Of a stretch of DNA of 64,000 nucleotides, positions 1 to 10,794 are shown piece after piece (position 1 is the stretch's first letter; every line of letters begins with the position of its first letter). A model generated the notes under the pieces. That model worked only from the letters and a program-made list of their open reading frames with translations. It did not search any database and was not told the DNA's origin. The stretch is from NCBI RefSeq assembly GCF_002583405.1, contig NZ_BCMJ01000003.1:339601-403600 (forward strand), given 5' to 3'. Source of the DNA: Secundilactobacillus silagincola (GTDB lineage: Bacteria; Bacillota; Bacilli; Lactobacillales; Lactobacillaceae). A program made the position numbers and the translations under genes.

Positions 1-355
1 CCACATCGGTCGCAATCACCAGTGCTTCGCAGTCGGCCACCGCCTTTTTAATCTCGGCTAAATCCGACTTAGTGGATTTTTTCCGCCCCGTTCGCGGATT
101 TTTTGCCATGATGGGCTGCTTCTCCCAACTGAAATCGTTGATCTGCCAAGGTAAGTGTTCCAATTTCCAAGAACGGTACTGCGTTGCTTTTTCGGCTGGC
201 ACCTGATCTTTGGGATCAACAAATTCCATCAAATGACCATGGGAATGAACAATTCGGTAGGTGTGTCCTTCAAACTCACCGCTGGTACCCCCTAGGGCAC
301 TCGCGAAGTTCTTGGCCGCACTGGCTTTTTCACATAAAATGGCGTACTCCGTCAT
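1..355 (-). CDS. topB: DNA topoisomerase III-like (type IA), N-terminal part, runs off the window
   Basis: Reading leftwards from an ATG at 355, preceded by a GGGGGAAAGG ribosome binding site, the frame stays open to the window edge (118 codons). It begins with a TOPRIM-like start (MTEYAILCEKASAAKNFASA), followed by the HSHGHLMEF segment and an ATDV near the edge, the usual start of the TOPRIM acidic patch. Type IA topoisomerases use this domain to hold the metal and cleave one DNA strand. The catalytic tyrosine lies outside the window. The family link is confident from the N-terminus. Whether it is a housekeeping or an element-borne TopB cannot be told from this fragment. Confidence 0.75.
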   Translation of the reverse strand, partial: MTEYAILCEKASAAKNFASALGGTSGEFEGHTYRIVHSHGHLMEFVDPKDQVPAEKATQYRSWKLEHLPWQINDFSWEKQPIMAKNPRTGRKKSTKSDLAEIKKAVADCEALVIATDV

Positions 356-375
356 GACCCTTTCCCCCTTATAAT

Positions 376-414
376 TTAAAAGAGTTTTAGCAGTCGATTA
401 AACTGTTAAAGCTC
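376..414 (-). terminator. Probable terminator of the pepT operon
   Basis: Arms 382-394 and 402-414 pair over 13 positions with two mismatches. On the minus strand the hairpin is followed by a short T-rich run (TTTTAAATT). It lies just downstream of pepT. Confidence 0.5.
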
Positions 415-426
415 CTTTGGACTGTA

Positions 427-1665
427 CTATGCCTGTTTAGCATTTAAACTAATGATCTTTAAAATCACATCCGTGGCTTTTGCCATGGTCTGTTCCGACA
501 CGAATTCAAACCGGCCGTGCATGTTTTCACCGCCAGCGAAGATGTTCGGTGTGGGCATGCCTAAAAACGAGATCTTGGAACCGTCCGTACCGCCCCGCAC
601 TGGTGCGATGTCCGGTTTGATGTCCAGGTCGATCATGGCTTGTTTAGCCAGCTCCACCACGCTCATGTCTTTTTCGATAACTTCGCGCATATTATAATAC
701 TGATCTTTCAGTGTCACTTGTACCGTACCAGCACCGTATTTGGCGTTTAGCTGATCCGCAATCCCGGCAAACAATTTCTTACGGTCCTCAAACTGCTGAC
801 GGTCGTGATCACGAATAATGTACCCCAGGTCGGCTGTATCTACGTCACCGCTAATTTTGTAGAGGTGAAAGAACCCTTCTCTGCCAGCCGTTTTTTCGGG
901 CCGGTCGTGTTCTGGTAAAGCGTTATGAAAATCGATGGCTAATTGGTTAGCATTGACCATGGTGTCCTTAGCCGAACCAGGATGAACGTTGGTCCCCGTA
1001 ATGTGGACTCGACCATCCGCCGCGTTGAAGGTTTCGTACTCCAATTGACCCAGTGGCCCGCCATCCACGGTATAGGCAAAGTCGGCACCAAAGTCTTTAA
1101 CGTCAAAATGATCAGCCCCAGTCCCGATTTCTTCATCTGGTCCTAACCCCACTTTAACGGTACCGTGCTTGATCTCTGGATGGGCGACTAGGTATGCCAT
1201 AGCGGTAACGATTTCCGCCACCCCAGACTTATCATCTGAACCCAGTAACGTTGAGCCGTCAGTGGTGATCAAGGTTTGCCCCGCATAATTCAACAAATTG
1301 GGAAATACCTGGGGATCCAACGTATATTTGCCAGCTGAATCTAGTTTAATCACCGAATGGCCGTCGTAGTTTTCAACGATCTGCGGGTTGATATCCTTGC
1401 CGTTAAAGTCCGCCGTATCCACGTGGGAAATAAAGCCAATGGTGGGAACTTGTTCACTCATATTGCTAGGCAATGTCGCAAAGACGTAACCACTAGCGGG
1501 ACTCACATGCACGTCCGTCAATCCAATATCAGTCAGTTCTCCGGCCAAAGTTTTCAAAAAGTCGACTTGGCTTTGAGTTGATGGGACGGTATCACTATCT
1601 TCATCGGAACGTGTTTCAACCTTGATATACTTTAAAAAACGGGGAATTAGCTCGTCATATTGCAT
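427..1665 (-). CDS. pepT: Peptidase T (tripeptidase)
   Basis: A cytosolic zinc aminopeptidase of family M20 that removes the N-terminal residue from tripeptides, part of the peptide-use machinery of lactic acid bacteria. Metal and catalytic motifs are present in order: [13 protein letters not shown] near residue 80, [13 protein letters not shown] near 140, [14 protein letters not shown] near 175, and NMHGRFEF close to the C-terminus. Length (412 aa) is normal for PepT. A GTG three codons upstream is possible, but the ATG at 1665 sits eight bases behind AAAGGG and is preferred. It is the last gene of the trmK / Nif3 / pepT operon, 13 bases after the Nif3-like stop. Confidence 0.95.
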   Translation of the reverse strand: MQYDELIPRFLKYIKVETRSDEDSDTVPSTQSQVDFLKTLAGELTDIGLTDVHVSPASGYVFATLPSNMSEQVPTIGFISHVDTADFNGKDINPQIVENYDGHSVIKLDSAGKYTLDPQVFPNLLNYAGQTLITTDGSTLLGSDDKSGVAEIVTAMAYLVAHPEIKHGTVKVGLGPDEEIGTGADHFDVKDFGADFAYTVDGGPLGQLEYETFNAADGRVHITGTNVHPGSAKDTMVNANQLAIDFHNALPEHDRPEKTAGREGFFHLYKISGDVDTADLGYIIRDHDRQQFEDRKKLFAGIADQLNAKYGAGTVQVTLKDQYYNMREVIEKDMSVVELAKQAMIDLDIKPDIAPVRGGTDGSKISFLGMPTPNIFAGGENMHGRFEFVSEQTMAKATDVILKIISLNAKQA

Positions 1666-1678
1666 CGTCGTCACCCTT

Positions 1679-2791
1679 TCAAATAAACGTAAATGGATCA
1701 GTATTTAATTTTGATGGTTCAATTTCAATTTGCCACTGGTTTTGCTGTGCCCACTGCTTAAAAAGAGCCGTTAAGTGGGGCTTGCAGATACTTTCAATGT
1801 GGTGACCAGGATCGATCACTGGGAAATGAGCGGCAATCATATCGTGGCCAGTATGATAATAAACGTCCCCGGTCACGTAGGCATCGGCACCTTTTCGCTG
1901 AGCGGTCTTAAAGAATTTCCCGCCGTCGCCGCCAAGTACCGCAATCCGTTGCACGGGCTTATCCATGTCATCAGCAATGACCCGTAAACCGTCAACGTTG
2001 AAAACCTGCTTACAGTATTCAGCAAACTCCCGCACCGTCATTGTCTTAGACAAATCACCGATGCGGCCCATACTGAATTGATGCCCTTCATGATCTAATT
2101 TGGTCAGTTCAAGGGCTGGGTGACCGCCGGGGTAAACCTCGTTGACAGCAGCTACCACAGCCTGCAATTTAGCATTCGGCACGCGCATCTGAATCGCCAG
2201 TTCATCGGTACTGTTGCGTTCACCAACGGGGCCTAACTCTGGATCAGCACCCTGCATGGGGGTGAACCAAGTGGTACCGTTCCATTCGTAGCTGGCACCG
2301 GCATACCGAGAAATGTCACCGGCTCCGGCACCCACCATAGCTAATCGCACCGCATCCGCATAGACCGGTTGCACGTGAACGGTCAGGAGATAATTAGTTT
2401 CCGTCACACCGTCCACCAAGCCAACCGTGTTGGTTAAGCCTAGCGCTGCTGCCAGCCAGTCGTTCATCCCGCCCTCGGCACTGTCCAGATTAGTATGGGC
2501 CGCATACACCGTGATGTGGTGTTGCAACAAGGTGGCATACATCTGGTTTTGTGGGTCGTCCAAGTCTAAATTACGTGCCGGGTGAAACATCACCGGATGA
2601 TGAGCAAAGATTAGATCTGCTCCCACCGCAATGGCTTCATCCACCACTTCTGGCCGCACATCAAGCGTCACAAGTACTTTGTGAAAATCAGCTTCCAGCG
2701 AACCCAACTGTAAACCGATGGGATCTTTCGGTTCAGCAATCGTCTTTGGCGCAAACTGCTCGAACCGTTCAATTAACGTTTTAACCTTCAT
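1679..2791 (-). CDS. Nif3-like dinuclear metal-centre protein
   Basis: A 370-residue member of the Nif3/YqfO (DUF34) family, a widespread cytosolic hexameric protein with a dinuclear metal site; its exact role is not settled, with GTP cyclohydrolase-like and other functions proposed. Metal ligands are visible in [11 protein letters not shown] near residue 65 and [10 protein letters not shown] near residue 310. The central insert expected of the longer Gram-positive form lies between them. The ATG is preceded by AGGAGG at nine bases, inside the end of trmK, and the 11-base overlap implies translational coupling. Placing Nif3 directly after trmK is the usual Firmicutes order. Confidence 0.9.
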   Translation of the reverse strand: MKVKTLIERFEQFAPKTIAEPKDPIGLQLGSLEADFHKVLVTLDVRPEVVDEAIAVGADLIFAHHPVMFHPARNLDLDDPQNQMYATLLQHHITVYAAHTNLDSAEGGMNDWLAAALGLTNTVGLVDGVTETNYLLTVHVQPVYADAVRLAMVGAGAGDISRYAGASYEWNGTTWFTPMQGADPELGPVGERNSTDELAIQMRVPNAKLQAVVAAVNEVYPGGHPALELTKLDHEGHQFSMGRIGDLSKTMTVREFAEYCKQVFNVDGLRVIADDMDKPVQRIAVLGGDGGKFFKTAQRKGADAYVTGDVYYHTGHDMIAAHFPVIDPGHHIESICKPHLTALFKQWAQQNQWQIEIEPSKLNTDPFTFI

Positions 2792-3485
2792 TTAAAATGA
2801 CCTCCTGAATTTGATCACGTTCCCGTTTAAAGGCCGCAATTTTTGCTTGCGGTGCGTTTTTTGCCTGCTTCATGGTAGCAATCACTTGGTCAAGCCGGGC
2901 TTGTTCTTGACGCCACTTCTGTTGAAGAACCGGACTCTTTTCCCGTAATAGGTAAGGACCAAATTTCAGTTCCGTAGCCGTATAAGTCACTGGTGTTTCA
3001 ACCGGATCAGCCACAATAATTTCGTAAATGTGACCGTCTTCGGCTAAGATTCGTTCCGCCACGATTTGATAGCGGTTATTCTGCAGCCAGCGTCGCACGT
3101 TATCTTCACCCACATTGGGCTGTAAAATCAACCGTTCATGGTGAGTTAAATGCGACTTGCCACTTTCTAAAATATTCGTGATCAGCGTACCGCCCATACC
3201 GGCAATAGTGACAGTGTCAATCTTGTCGTCTGGCTGAATGGCTGCTAGTCCGTCCGCCAACCGTGCCGTAATCGTATCCGTCAACTGCTCATTTTCAATC
3301 TCAGTTAACGCATTGTGATAAGGTCCCTTCACCACTTCGCCAGCGAGCGCCGCAGTAATGACGCCTTGTTTGGCTAAATGGACTGGCAGATAAGCGTGAT
3401 CTGAGCCAATGTCAGCTAACCGCGCGCCAGGTGAAACAAAATCGGCGACGGTTTGTAGCCGGTTGGATAAATGTGTCCCGTTCAT
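2781..3485 (-). CDS. trmK: tRNA (adenine(22)-N1)-methyltransferase
   Basis: An S-adenosylmethionine-dependent Rossmann methyltransferase that makes m1A22 in bacterial tRNAs. The SAM-binding start (GARLADIGSDHAYLPVHLA) is near residue 30, and the family motif TVTIAGMGGTLI is near residue 100. A TTG seven codons further upstream (3506) opens the same frame, but GGAGG lies inside that extension, seven or eight bases before the ATG at 3485, so I take 3485 as the start. It is the first gene of a three-gene operon with the Nif3-like gene and pepT. In other lactobacilli this gene usually follows rpoD directly; here two giant adhesin genes intervene. Confidence 0.92.
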   Translation of the reverse strand: MNGTHLSNRLQTVADFVSPGARLADIGSDHAYLPVHLAKQGVITAALAGEVVKGPYHNALTEIENEQLTDTITARLADGLAAIQPDDKIDTVTIAGMGGTLITNILESGKSHLTHHERLILQPNVGEDNVRRWLQNNRYQIVAERILAEDGHIYEIIVADPVETPVTYTATELKFGPYLLREKSPVLQQKWRQEQARLDQVIATMKQAKNAPQAKIAAFKRERDQIQEVILNEG

Positions 3486-3707
3486 ACGTTCATTCCTCCA
3501 CTTCAATCTCGTAATTCCATTATAGGCTAGAGCCCGAACCTAGCACAACATTAGATACTGTTTTTGTGGGCTGTTGATGTGAATCCCTCTGTACAAAAAA
3601 GATTGTGCCATAAATCTATATTGGCAAGCATTCCAATCAATTTTTCAGCAAAAATTAGTGATGCCTGTTCTTTGGTTCAATGCGTCAATATAGCCTAATC
3701 ATGCGCC

Positions 3708-3804
3708 AAAACTCAGATTCCAGAATTTAACGCAAATAATGCCTACTCCGCACAAATCACGGAATAGGCATTATTTAGTTAAATTCTGGAATCTACCGAG
3801 TTTT
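3708..3804. repeat. 97-base near-perfect inverted repeat in the trmK / adhesin gap
   Basis: The gap between trmK and the adhesin stop (about 340 bases) has no gene. At its centre AAAACTC, AGATTCCAGAATTTAAC and a further 18 bases on the left are mirrored on the right by GTTAAATTCTGGAATCT and GAGTTTT around a nine-base loop. The stem is over 35 bp long. It could stop transcription from the adhesin gene. The length and the flanking TTTTGTCACA also look like a dispersed intergenic repeat or miniature element. Confidence 0.6.
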
Positions 3805-3846
3805 GTCACACACTGTTTAATGACAACTTATTTTGCAATGACTGAA

Positions 3847-6800
3847 TTACTCATCATCGCGTTTACGCCGTTTCAGACCAACTAAACCAAGCATACTGGT
3901 CAATAACCCGAGGACACCTAAGCCCACCGTGGCTTGACTTTGCTCATTGGTTTGAGGCAATTTCTGCTGAGCTTGTGATCCTTGTTGCTGATTGGTAGCT
4001 GAAGCATTGCTGCGAGTTTGCGAAACTGAACCATTCTGACTCTCAGTCTTTGACGTGGTTCCCATAGTTGATCCTTCAGCAGTTCCTGCATTGCTGCCAC
4101 TTTCAGTTGATGTCTGCGAATCATCACCATTCGTCTTTCCAGATGTCGCTGTTCCTGGAGCGGGCGTCCCAGGCGTGGTCGGCTCAGTTGGTGTACCAGT
4201 CGGATTACCATCTGGCTGGTTTTCAGGAACACCGGTACCATCAGATGGAACGGATGGCTCTGTTGTTGGCTGTGACGTAGGCGTGTAAGTAACCACAACG
4301 TCTTCGTTATACATTGGCACATCTTGTGCAACCACGCTGCCTAAAGCCTGCTGAGCAACTTGACCTGGTTTTGCAGTATAACCTGTCAAATCAGGCGCAG
4401 TTTGTTCGTAATAAGCTGCCGTTGGCGTAGCAACACTCCTACCAGTGACTTCATCCGTCACAACATTCCAAGTTACCTTCTGAACCGTTGGTGCTGGAAC
4501 CTCACCAGTATAATTTGGATCATTCACAACGTAGTGAATCGTCCGCGTGGTAGTGGTTGTGGTATAAGCCATCGTGTGCGTCAAATGAATCTGAACGGGT
4601 GCGTTGTCGCCAGCCTTAAAAGTATACGTTCCGTTAGCCGCTTGACCGGTAGCCAACGTGTATTTAGCAGGCTTGTTATCGGTGTTCCAACTTGCTGTAC
4701 CATCAGTGACACCTTCTAGCTTCGTTGGTGTGCCGACAACAGCACCGTTGTTAGCATCATCCACGTATTCCACCGTGGTGCTTTGCGGATCAGCCTTAAA
4801 GGTGACGGTAACGTTGGCATCTGCAGGCTTTGTAGTAGTAACCGCATTGACACCAGCCGGAACCGTAGTCTTATCTGGAGTATAGCCAGCTACTCGTGGC
4901 GTATCAACTTCGTAATAGTTACCGGATGGCGTGTAGGTCGTATCACCCGTAACTTCATCCGTATCCGTTGTCCAAGTAATTGGCTGAACTTTGACTGACG
5001 GATTTTGGCCGTTGGCAACACCGGTGTAGGTGATTGTTCGAGTTGTGGTACCGGTAAAGCCTTCAGGCAAATCAGTTGTGTGCTTGTGCGCTAACTTGAT
5101 TGTCAGATTATCCGACGTATCTGTTGTAAAGGTATATGGCACCGTTTCATCTTGTCCAGGTGCTAAAACGTAATTAGCAGGTACCGTTACGGTATACGTA
5201 CCCGTTCCATCGGTCTTACCATTGAGTGTTTGAACATCGCCGACAGTGGCGTTGCCATTATCAACATCGACGTAAGTCACTGTCAAATCAGCATTACCAG
5301 CACTGTAAGTAACTGTTTCAACCGTATCTTTTGGCATGGTGGTCGTAACAGCGTTAGTTCCTACCGGCACACTGGCTTTATCTGGTACATAGCCGGTGAT
5401 ATTAGGGGTGTTTACTGCTCCGTAGTCGCCCGATGGTGTGTAAGTCGTGACACCGGTAATTTCATCGGTATCAGTCGTCCACATTATGGGTTGACTGACT
5501 GAATCTGGGTTCTTTGGTGCCCCAGTATAAGTGATTGTTCGGGTCGTGGTGCCAGTAAAGCCTTCAGGTAAATCAGTTGTGTGCTTGTGTGCTAACTTGA
5601 TTGTCAGATTATCCGACGTATCTGTTGTAAAGGTATATGGTACCGTCGCGTCTTGTCCGGGTGCTAAAACATACCCATCTGGAATGACAACTGTATAGGT
5701 ACCCGTTCCATCAGTCTTGCCAGTGATTGTTACTGGATCACCAACTGTGGCATTACCACTATCAACATCGACATAGGTCACTGTCAGATCAGCATCGCCG
5801 GCACTGTAAGTAACTATTTCATCCGTGTCTTTTGGCATAGTGGTCATAACAGCGTTAGTTCCAGCTGGCACACTGTCTTTATCTGGTACATAGCCAGTGA
5901 CATCTGGTGTGGTTACTGCTCCGTAATCGCCTGACGGTGTATAAGTCGTGACACCGGTCACTTCATCGGTATCAGTCGTCCACATTATGGGTTGACTGAC
6001 TGAATCTGGGTTCTTTGGTGCCCCAGTATAAGTGATTGTTCGGGTCGTGGTGCCAGTAAAGCCTTCAGGCAAATCAGTCGTGTGCTTGTGTGCTAACTTG
6101 ATCATCAGATTATCCGACGTATCTGTTGTAAAGGTATATGGCACCGCTTCACCTTGTCTGGGTGCTAAAACATACCCATCTGGGATAATCACCGTATAGG
6201 TACCGGTCTCATCGACCTTGCCCGTAAGTGTTTCCGGCGTACCAACGACTTTATTATTTTCGTCCTTATCAACATAGGTCACCGTCAAGTCGGCATTGTT
6301 AGCTGAGTAGATAACGGTAACATGGCTATCTGTCGGCATTGTGGTAGTAGCGGTATCAGTCTCAGCCGCCACCGTTGCTTTATCCGGGGTATAACCCGTT
6401 ATCGATGGTGAAGTAACTGTCGGATAGTTGCCGTTTGGCGTGTATGTCGTGACACCGGTAACTTCATCCGTGTCCGTCGTCCATGTTAGTGGCTGACTGA
6501 CTGAGCTCGGGTTCGTAGGCGCACCGGTATAAGTGATCGTCCGGTGAGTGGTGCCAGTGAAGCCCTTCGGTAAGTCAGTCGCGTGTTTGTGTGCCAACTT
6601 GATTGTCAGGTTGTCAGACGTGTCCGTGCCCGCCTTAAAAGTGTATGGTACCGTTCCGTCTTGTCCAGCAGCTAAAATATAATTATCGGGTACTTTAACG
6701 GTATAATTACCGGTTTCATCAGTTGTACCGTTGAGCGTTACTGGATCACCGACTACCGCATTATGATTATCGGTATCCACATAGGTCACGTTTAGATTTG

Positions 6801-9800
6801 CATCGCCAACCAGTTCATATTGAACAGCGTTGCCATCAAAATAATACTTCGCAACTTGCCCAAACTGAACTGGGTTTGAATTTGGATCATCACCAGTACC
6901 ATCAACAATCGTTGGTGTAACCTTCCCTGAATCGTCAGCGACTAATTCATATCCAGCCGGGATCAAGCTCTGATCAGTAGCAGAAAAATCTGAAAGCTGA
7001 GTTGGATAATCACTTTTGAAGGTATCCACATTGTCATTAAGCGTTTGACTCAAATCAGCAAGATCAATATATTGGTCATCACCATTAGCGTCAACATAGT
7101 GATACCGTGCCTTGATTGTGGAGGTTCCCACGATTTTAACTGATGCATCACTAGAACTGACATTCACCTTGACACCATCACCATAGAAGGCTGTTTGCAA
7201 ATAACCGGTATCACCCGCCATCAGATTAAACGTAACGGTCTTGCCGTCAACCATTTGGTCTGCCACTTTACCTTTAAGTGCAATTCGACCAGTCGATGAG
7301 TTGGGCTGAATCCCCTTAATTTGGACAATAATTGACCGAATTGATGACCAGTCAGTAACTTGATCAGCAGTCACATAGCCAGTGGTATCAGGAGCTGTTG
7401 CATTTTTATTAGTCAAGTTCTGAGCCGCAGTTGAATAAAGAACAACTGGATTAATAGCAGTACCATCATCTTTTGAAGTTGTGTAATTTGTTGGAACATC
7501 AATGGGGCCTGTCAAATCAAAAGTATACTGAGACCCCTTTGAATCACCAATCGTTGGCAGGTTAATGGCAACTGTCGCATTATGTTCCTTGTCGGTATCT
7601 TCCTTAGAAGTATAAACAATAGAATCATAGAACGTCATGTCCGATGAACCTTGATCATCGCTAGTCCCACTCGTTACAGCCGCAACGTCAGAATTTCCTT
7701 GGGCCAACGAGGTATTAAAGAACGAACTAGCAGTGGAAATATTCCACGTTCCATTTGCCCCGTACAACTCGAAAGCGTTGGAATTATTTTCAACAAATGA
7801 AAGATCACTCGCTGGTGTGCTATTTGATATCTTAGTAGTCGGAGAAACAATGTAGGTATGATATGGATAATCACCTGGCAAAGCGTCAGGATCATTTGCA
7901 ATGGTAACAGCTGCCCAGTAACCGGTAGTCTTATTCGTGTCAACCGTTACGCCAGTTCCTGAATAGTCAATTTTAACGACCGTTTGCCCATTGTCAGCAG
8001 TGAATTCAGAGACCTTTGCCCCAGTTACTTTAGTGAGTAAAGCCCCAGTCGGATCACGATAAGCTGGATCAGAAGCGGGATCATCGGTATACCAGTTTAA
8101 GCTGTTAATAGAAGCAACGGTAGTGACTTTGGGAATCACAAAGTAGAAGGTTGGCTCGTAAACTAACGATGTTGTTGCTTCATGTCCGTTAGATCCAATC
8201 AAAGTCTGAAGCGTTCCAGCATCAGGATTACCTGGTGCACCAGCATTCCCCCTGGTCACCACATAACCACCAACTGCCGCTTCAGCCTCCACAACCGTTT
8301 GGGTAATGGACGTCGGATTTTGATAAGACTTCCCATTAGCATCAAAGCTGAGATCAATAGACGACGTCAACTGATCGCCGATTTTAACAGAATCGCCGTT
8401 ATCATAGGTATTCGATAAGTGACCATTCACAATAAAACTATCAGTGGTACCCAAATGATTTGCATAGGAACCCGATGCCAACTTATTAGGAACAAACACA
8501 GCCGTTCGGATGGCAGAATCAGTTGCTTCAACTGAATCTCCCGCGGTCACTGTTCCTGTTTCGGTACCGCCATTTGCTAACGTCAGCGTATAAGTATAGC
8601 TACTCGTATCAGGCATATAGCTATATGGATTGACATCTTGGGCAGGCGTCTGGATACTCGTTACATTAAAACCATCCGGAACCTTTATTGTTATTTTGGC
8701 ATTGTTAGCTTCGCCTGCCGAATTGAATGCGAACCCGAAGCTGTTAAGGTAGGTCGGATCATCCGTCGTCTCGTTGTCCAAGACTAATTTGGTTGGCGCT
8801 GAGGAAGAGTTTCCGCTACCAGAAGTGACAGCTGCACTAGTTCCAATCAGCGTTCCACCAGCGTTTCCAGCCAGGATTGTCACACTCCATGGATCAGCAG
8901 AATCCGTCAGCGTAGCACCATCTGAATTCATCACCTGAGAAAACGTCACGTCACCTGGCGCAGTAAGAGTTTGGTCAGTTTCTTTTTGTGCAACATCAAA
9001 TGCACCAACCAGTTTGTATGGCTGAGCAGAGTCAGCACCCTGATTTCCTGATTTTGCAGGCACGTCAATAATGACGTTGGTTCCTTTACCACCAGGTTGT
9101 GTAATGGTCGTAGCATCCTTAAAAGCATTAATTTTACTTGTCGCATCAGTGTCCAAAACAAAACCTGTTGGAACTGGTATTGTAACTTTTGAACCACCGT
9201 AATTGTCCGCGCTGTTAACACGAGCGGACGGATATTGGTCGTCTTGAACACCATTTGCCTCATTCACGCTGACTTCAAAAACATAATTTGTCTGTGGCAA
9301 AAGTTGTGTAACCGTCTTTGAATCTGGATACAGCAAAGAAACAGTGGATAAGTTACTAGTAGGCTGAATCGTTTGCGTAAAGGTGATTGGTGTTTGGGCC
9401 ACCTTATTGATCGACCAAGTAATCGTCTTTGTAATTGTCTTACCTACATCAGGCATACCACCATCTTGCTGGGTGTAATTACTGCCTAAATTGAGCTTAA
9501 TTTCCTGAGTTGTGGTCGAATCCGCAGTAAACGTGTCTGTCACCGTATGAGAATTATCATCATTTTTAACTACGGCTGTTGTTCCCGCAGCACTGACCAG
9601 TGGATCAGCTGCACCGAATGAATAGACCTGAGTGCCCGCTGGGATATTGATCGTATACACGTCACCGGCCTTTGCATTTGCCTTTAAGGTCAGCGTCAAC
9701 GGACTTTTGACATTTGTCCCGTGGCCAATTGCGTTGGCCGAAATTGTTAAGCCAGTAACAGCATTCTCGGGGGCAACAGCATCTAACTCTTGAGCCTGAT

Positions 9801-10347
9801 TCGTCGCTTTGTAGACTTGCTCAGCACTGGCTTTAGCGGCATTTAATTGCGCTGTCGTTGGGTCGACCAAAGTTTTACTTGTACTGGATTGCTCACTCTT
9901 GTTGGTGTTTTCTGTCGTGTTTGACACATCAGCTGAATGATTACTGGTTGTGGGCTTACTCTCAGCAGGATTACTTGCATTTTCAGCACTGACGGCAGAC
10001 GTCTCAGCATTAGTGTTAGAAACATTATTGGAATTAACTGTCGTTTTTTTACTTGCATTATTTTCTTGATTGCTAGCAGTATTTTGGTCCGCTTTTAGCG
10101 GTAGTGTATTTGTATTTTTAACGCTTATATTTGAATCCGTTGCAACTTTTGTAACCTCATCAGATTTCTGTGCAGGTGTAACCGTTGTATCCGCGAACAC
10201 AGTTGTACTGGTTCCAAGTAATAAACCAACGCCAACTGCCAGTCCAGCTAAACTCGCGTAAATCCAGTGGCCACCTGACTTATACGCTTTGTAATGTTCC
10301 GTTAAATTGGCCTTAATCGTTCTAATATTGTTATTTTTACTAACCAT
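3847..10347 (-). CDS. LPXTG-anchored mucus-binding (MucBP) surface adhesin, 2166 aa
   Basis: A cell-wall-anchored surface protein likely to bind mucus or host glycans. It starts with a KxYKxGKxW signal (EHYKAYKSGGHW, hydrophobic core, cut near VFADT at about residue 53). A Ser/Thr/Asn-rich spacer to about 165 is followed by a long N-terminal region to about 1180. Then come five MucBP-type modules of about 165-170 residues (residues about 1180-2020), each opening with a YVD motif and containing a TRTI(T/H)Y strand. The end is a Gly/Thr/Ser linker, LPQTN, a hydrophobic segment and KRRKRDDE. The start is fixed by GGGGGG nine bases before the ATG. It is paralogous to the next gene. Repeat modules 2-4 are nearly identical in DNA, so the copy number may vary between strains. 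Confidence 0.92.
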   Translation of the reverse strand: MVSKNNNIRTIKANLTEHYKAYKSGGHWIYASLAGLAVGVGLLLGTSTTVFADTTVTPAQKSDEVTKVATDSNISVKNTNTLPLKADQNTASNQENNASKKTTVNSNNVSNTNAETSAVSAENASNPAESKPTTSNHSADVSNTTENTNKSEQSSTSKTLVDPTTAQLNAAKASAEQVYKATNQAQELDAVAPENAVTGLTISANAIGHGTNVKSPLTLTLKANAKAGDVYTINIPAGTQVYSFGAADPLVSAAGTTAVVKNDDNSHTVTDTFTADSTTTQEIKLNLGSNYTQQDGGMPDVGKTITKTITWSINKVAQTPITFTQTIQPTSNLSTVSLLYPDSKTVTQLLPQTNYVFEVSVNEANGVQDDQYPSARVNSADNYGGSKVTIPVPTGFVLDTDATSKINAFKDATTITQPGGKGTNVIIDVPAKSGNQGADSAQPYKLVGAFDVAQKETDQTLTAPGDVTFSQVMNSDGATLTDSADPWSVTILAGNAGGTLIGTSAAVTSGSGNSSSAPTKLVLDNETTDDPTYLNSFGFAFNSAGEANNAKITIKVPDGFNVTSIQTPAQDVNPYSYMPDTSSYTYTLTLANGGTETGTVTAGDSVEATDSAIRTAVFVPNKLASGSYANHLGTTDSFIVNGHLSNTYDNGDSVKIGDQLTSSIDLSFDANGKSYQNPTSITQTVVEAEAAVGGYVVTRGNAGAPGNPDAGTLQTLIGSNGHEATTSLVYEPTFYFVIPKVTTVASINSLNWYTDDPASDPAYRDPTGALLTKVTGAKVSEFTADNGQTVVKIDYSGTGVTVDTNKTTGYWAAVTIANDPDALPGDYPYHTYIVSPTTKISNSTPASDLSFVENNSNAFELYGANGTWNISTASSFFNTSLAQGNSDVAAVTSGTSDDQGSSDMTFYDSIVYTSKEDTDKEHNATVAINLPTIGDSKGSQYTFDLTGPIDVPTNYTTSKDDGTAINPVVLYSTAAQNLTNKNATAPDTTGYVTADQVTDWSSIRSIIVQIKGIQPNSSTGRIALKGKVADQMVDGKTVTFNLMAGDTGYLQTAFYGDGVKVNVSSSDASVKIVGTSTIKARYHYVDANGDDQYIDLADLSQTLNDNVDTFKSDYPTQLSDFSATDQSLIPAGYELVADDSGKVTPTIVDGTGDDPNSNPVQFGQVAKYYFDGNAVQYELVGDANLNVTYVDTDNHNAVVGDPVTLNGTTDETGNYTVKVPDNYILAAGQDGTVPYTFKAGTDTSDNLTIKLAHKHATDLPKGFTGTTHRTITYTGAPTNPSSVSQPLTWTTDTDEVTGVTTYTPNGNYPTVTSPSITGYTPDKATVAAETDTATTTMPTDSHVTVIYSANNADLTVTYVDKDENNKVVGTPETLTGKVDETGTYTVIIPDGYVLAPRQGEAVPYTFTTDTSDNLMIKLAHKHTTDLPEGFTGTTTRTITYTGAPKNPDSVSQPIMWTTDTDEVTGVTTYTPSGDYGAVTTPDVTGYVPDKDSVPAGTNAVMTTMPKDTDEIVTYSAGDADLTVTYVDVDSGNATVGDPVTITGKTDGTGTYTVVIPDGYVLAPGQDATVPYTFTTDTSDNLTIKLAHKHTTDLPEGFTGTTTRTITYTGAPKNPDSVSQPIMWTTDTDEITGVTTYTPSGDYGAVNTPNITGYVPDKASVPVGTNAVTTTMPKDTVETVTYSAGNADLTVTYVDVDNGNATVGDVQTLNGKTDGTGTYTVTVPANYVLAPGQDETVPYTFTTDTSDNLTIKLAHKHTTDLPEGFTGTTTRTITYTGVANGQNPSVKVQPITWTTDTDEVTGDTTYTPSGNYYEVDTPRVAGYTPDKTTVPAGVNAVTTTKPADANVTVTFKADPQSTTVEYVDDANNGAVVGTPTKLEGVTDGTASWNTDNKPAKYTLATGQAANGTYTFKAGDNAPVQIHLTHTMAYTTTTTTRTIHYVVNDPNYTGEVPAPTVQKVTWNVVTDEVTGRSVATPTAAYYEQTAPDLTGYTAKPGQVAQQALGSVVAQDVPMYNEDVVVTYTPTSQPTTEPSVPSDGTGVPENQPDGNPTGTPTEPTTPGTPAPGTATSGKTNGDDSQTSTESGSNAGTAEGSTMGTTSKTESQNGSVSQTRSNASATNQQQGSQAQQKLPQTNEQSQATVGLGVLGLLTSMLGLVGLKRRKRDDE

Positions 10348-10523
10348 TATAGATCCCCCCGGATGTTCATCACGATCTAAAAAATAATTGACTATATTAA
10401 AATTTTCTAAATATCTCCAAGTCTAAATTAGTTGTAATAATTTTTAAACTAATAGTCATTTAAACTTGTCTAATGCCTGCGCTCACACATTTTTTCAAAT
10501 CTGTCCTCCTTCTGTTTCCAATC

Positions 10524-10552
10524 ATTATAATAGTCATTATTTAATGAGTAAA
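10524..10552 (-). promoter_or_regulatory. Promoter of the 2166-aa adhesin
   Basis: On the minus strand TTTACT (10547-10552) and TATAAT (10524-10529) are 17 bases apart. This gives a leader of about 170 bases before the ATG at 10347. A matching promoter with the same neighbouring sequence (AGTAAAGGGCATT on the plus strand) lies before the paralogue at 19001-19029. Confidence 0.65.
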
Positions 10553-10706
10553 GGGCATTTATCAGATTATTCTTAGATTCTGCTTAGAAAATATTTTAAT
10601 CGTTATAGTGAATTTTTAGGCTCCAGATAGAACAAAAATCCTATTTTATAATTTTTCCTAAAATAAAAACGTCCCCACTTTGCTTGTATAACCATTCATT
10701 TTCAAG

Positions 10707-10747
10707 AAAATAGAGGCACCTAATTCATAACGAATTAGGTGCCTCTA
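10707..10747 (-). terminator. Terminator of the 2682-aa adhesin gene
   Basis: Perfect 16-bp arms at 10711-10726 and 10732-10747 around a five-base loop, followed on the minus strand by TTTTC. It lies 47 bases past the adhesin stop. The rest of the gap 10348-10794 holds the promoter and leader of the next adhesin gene and no other gene that I can see. Confidence 0.85.
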
Positions 10748-10794
10748 TACTCTTTCATCACTTTAAATTGAGTGGAACTCGTTTTTGATGATAA

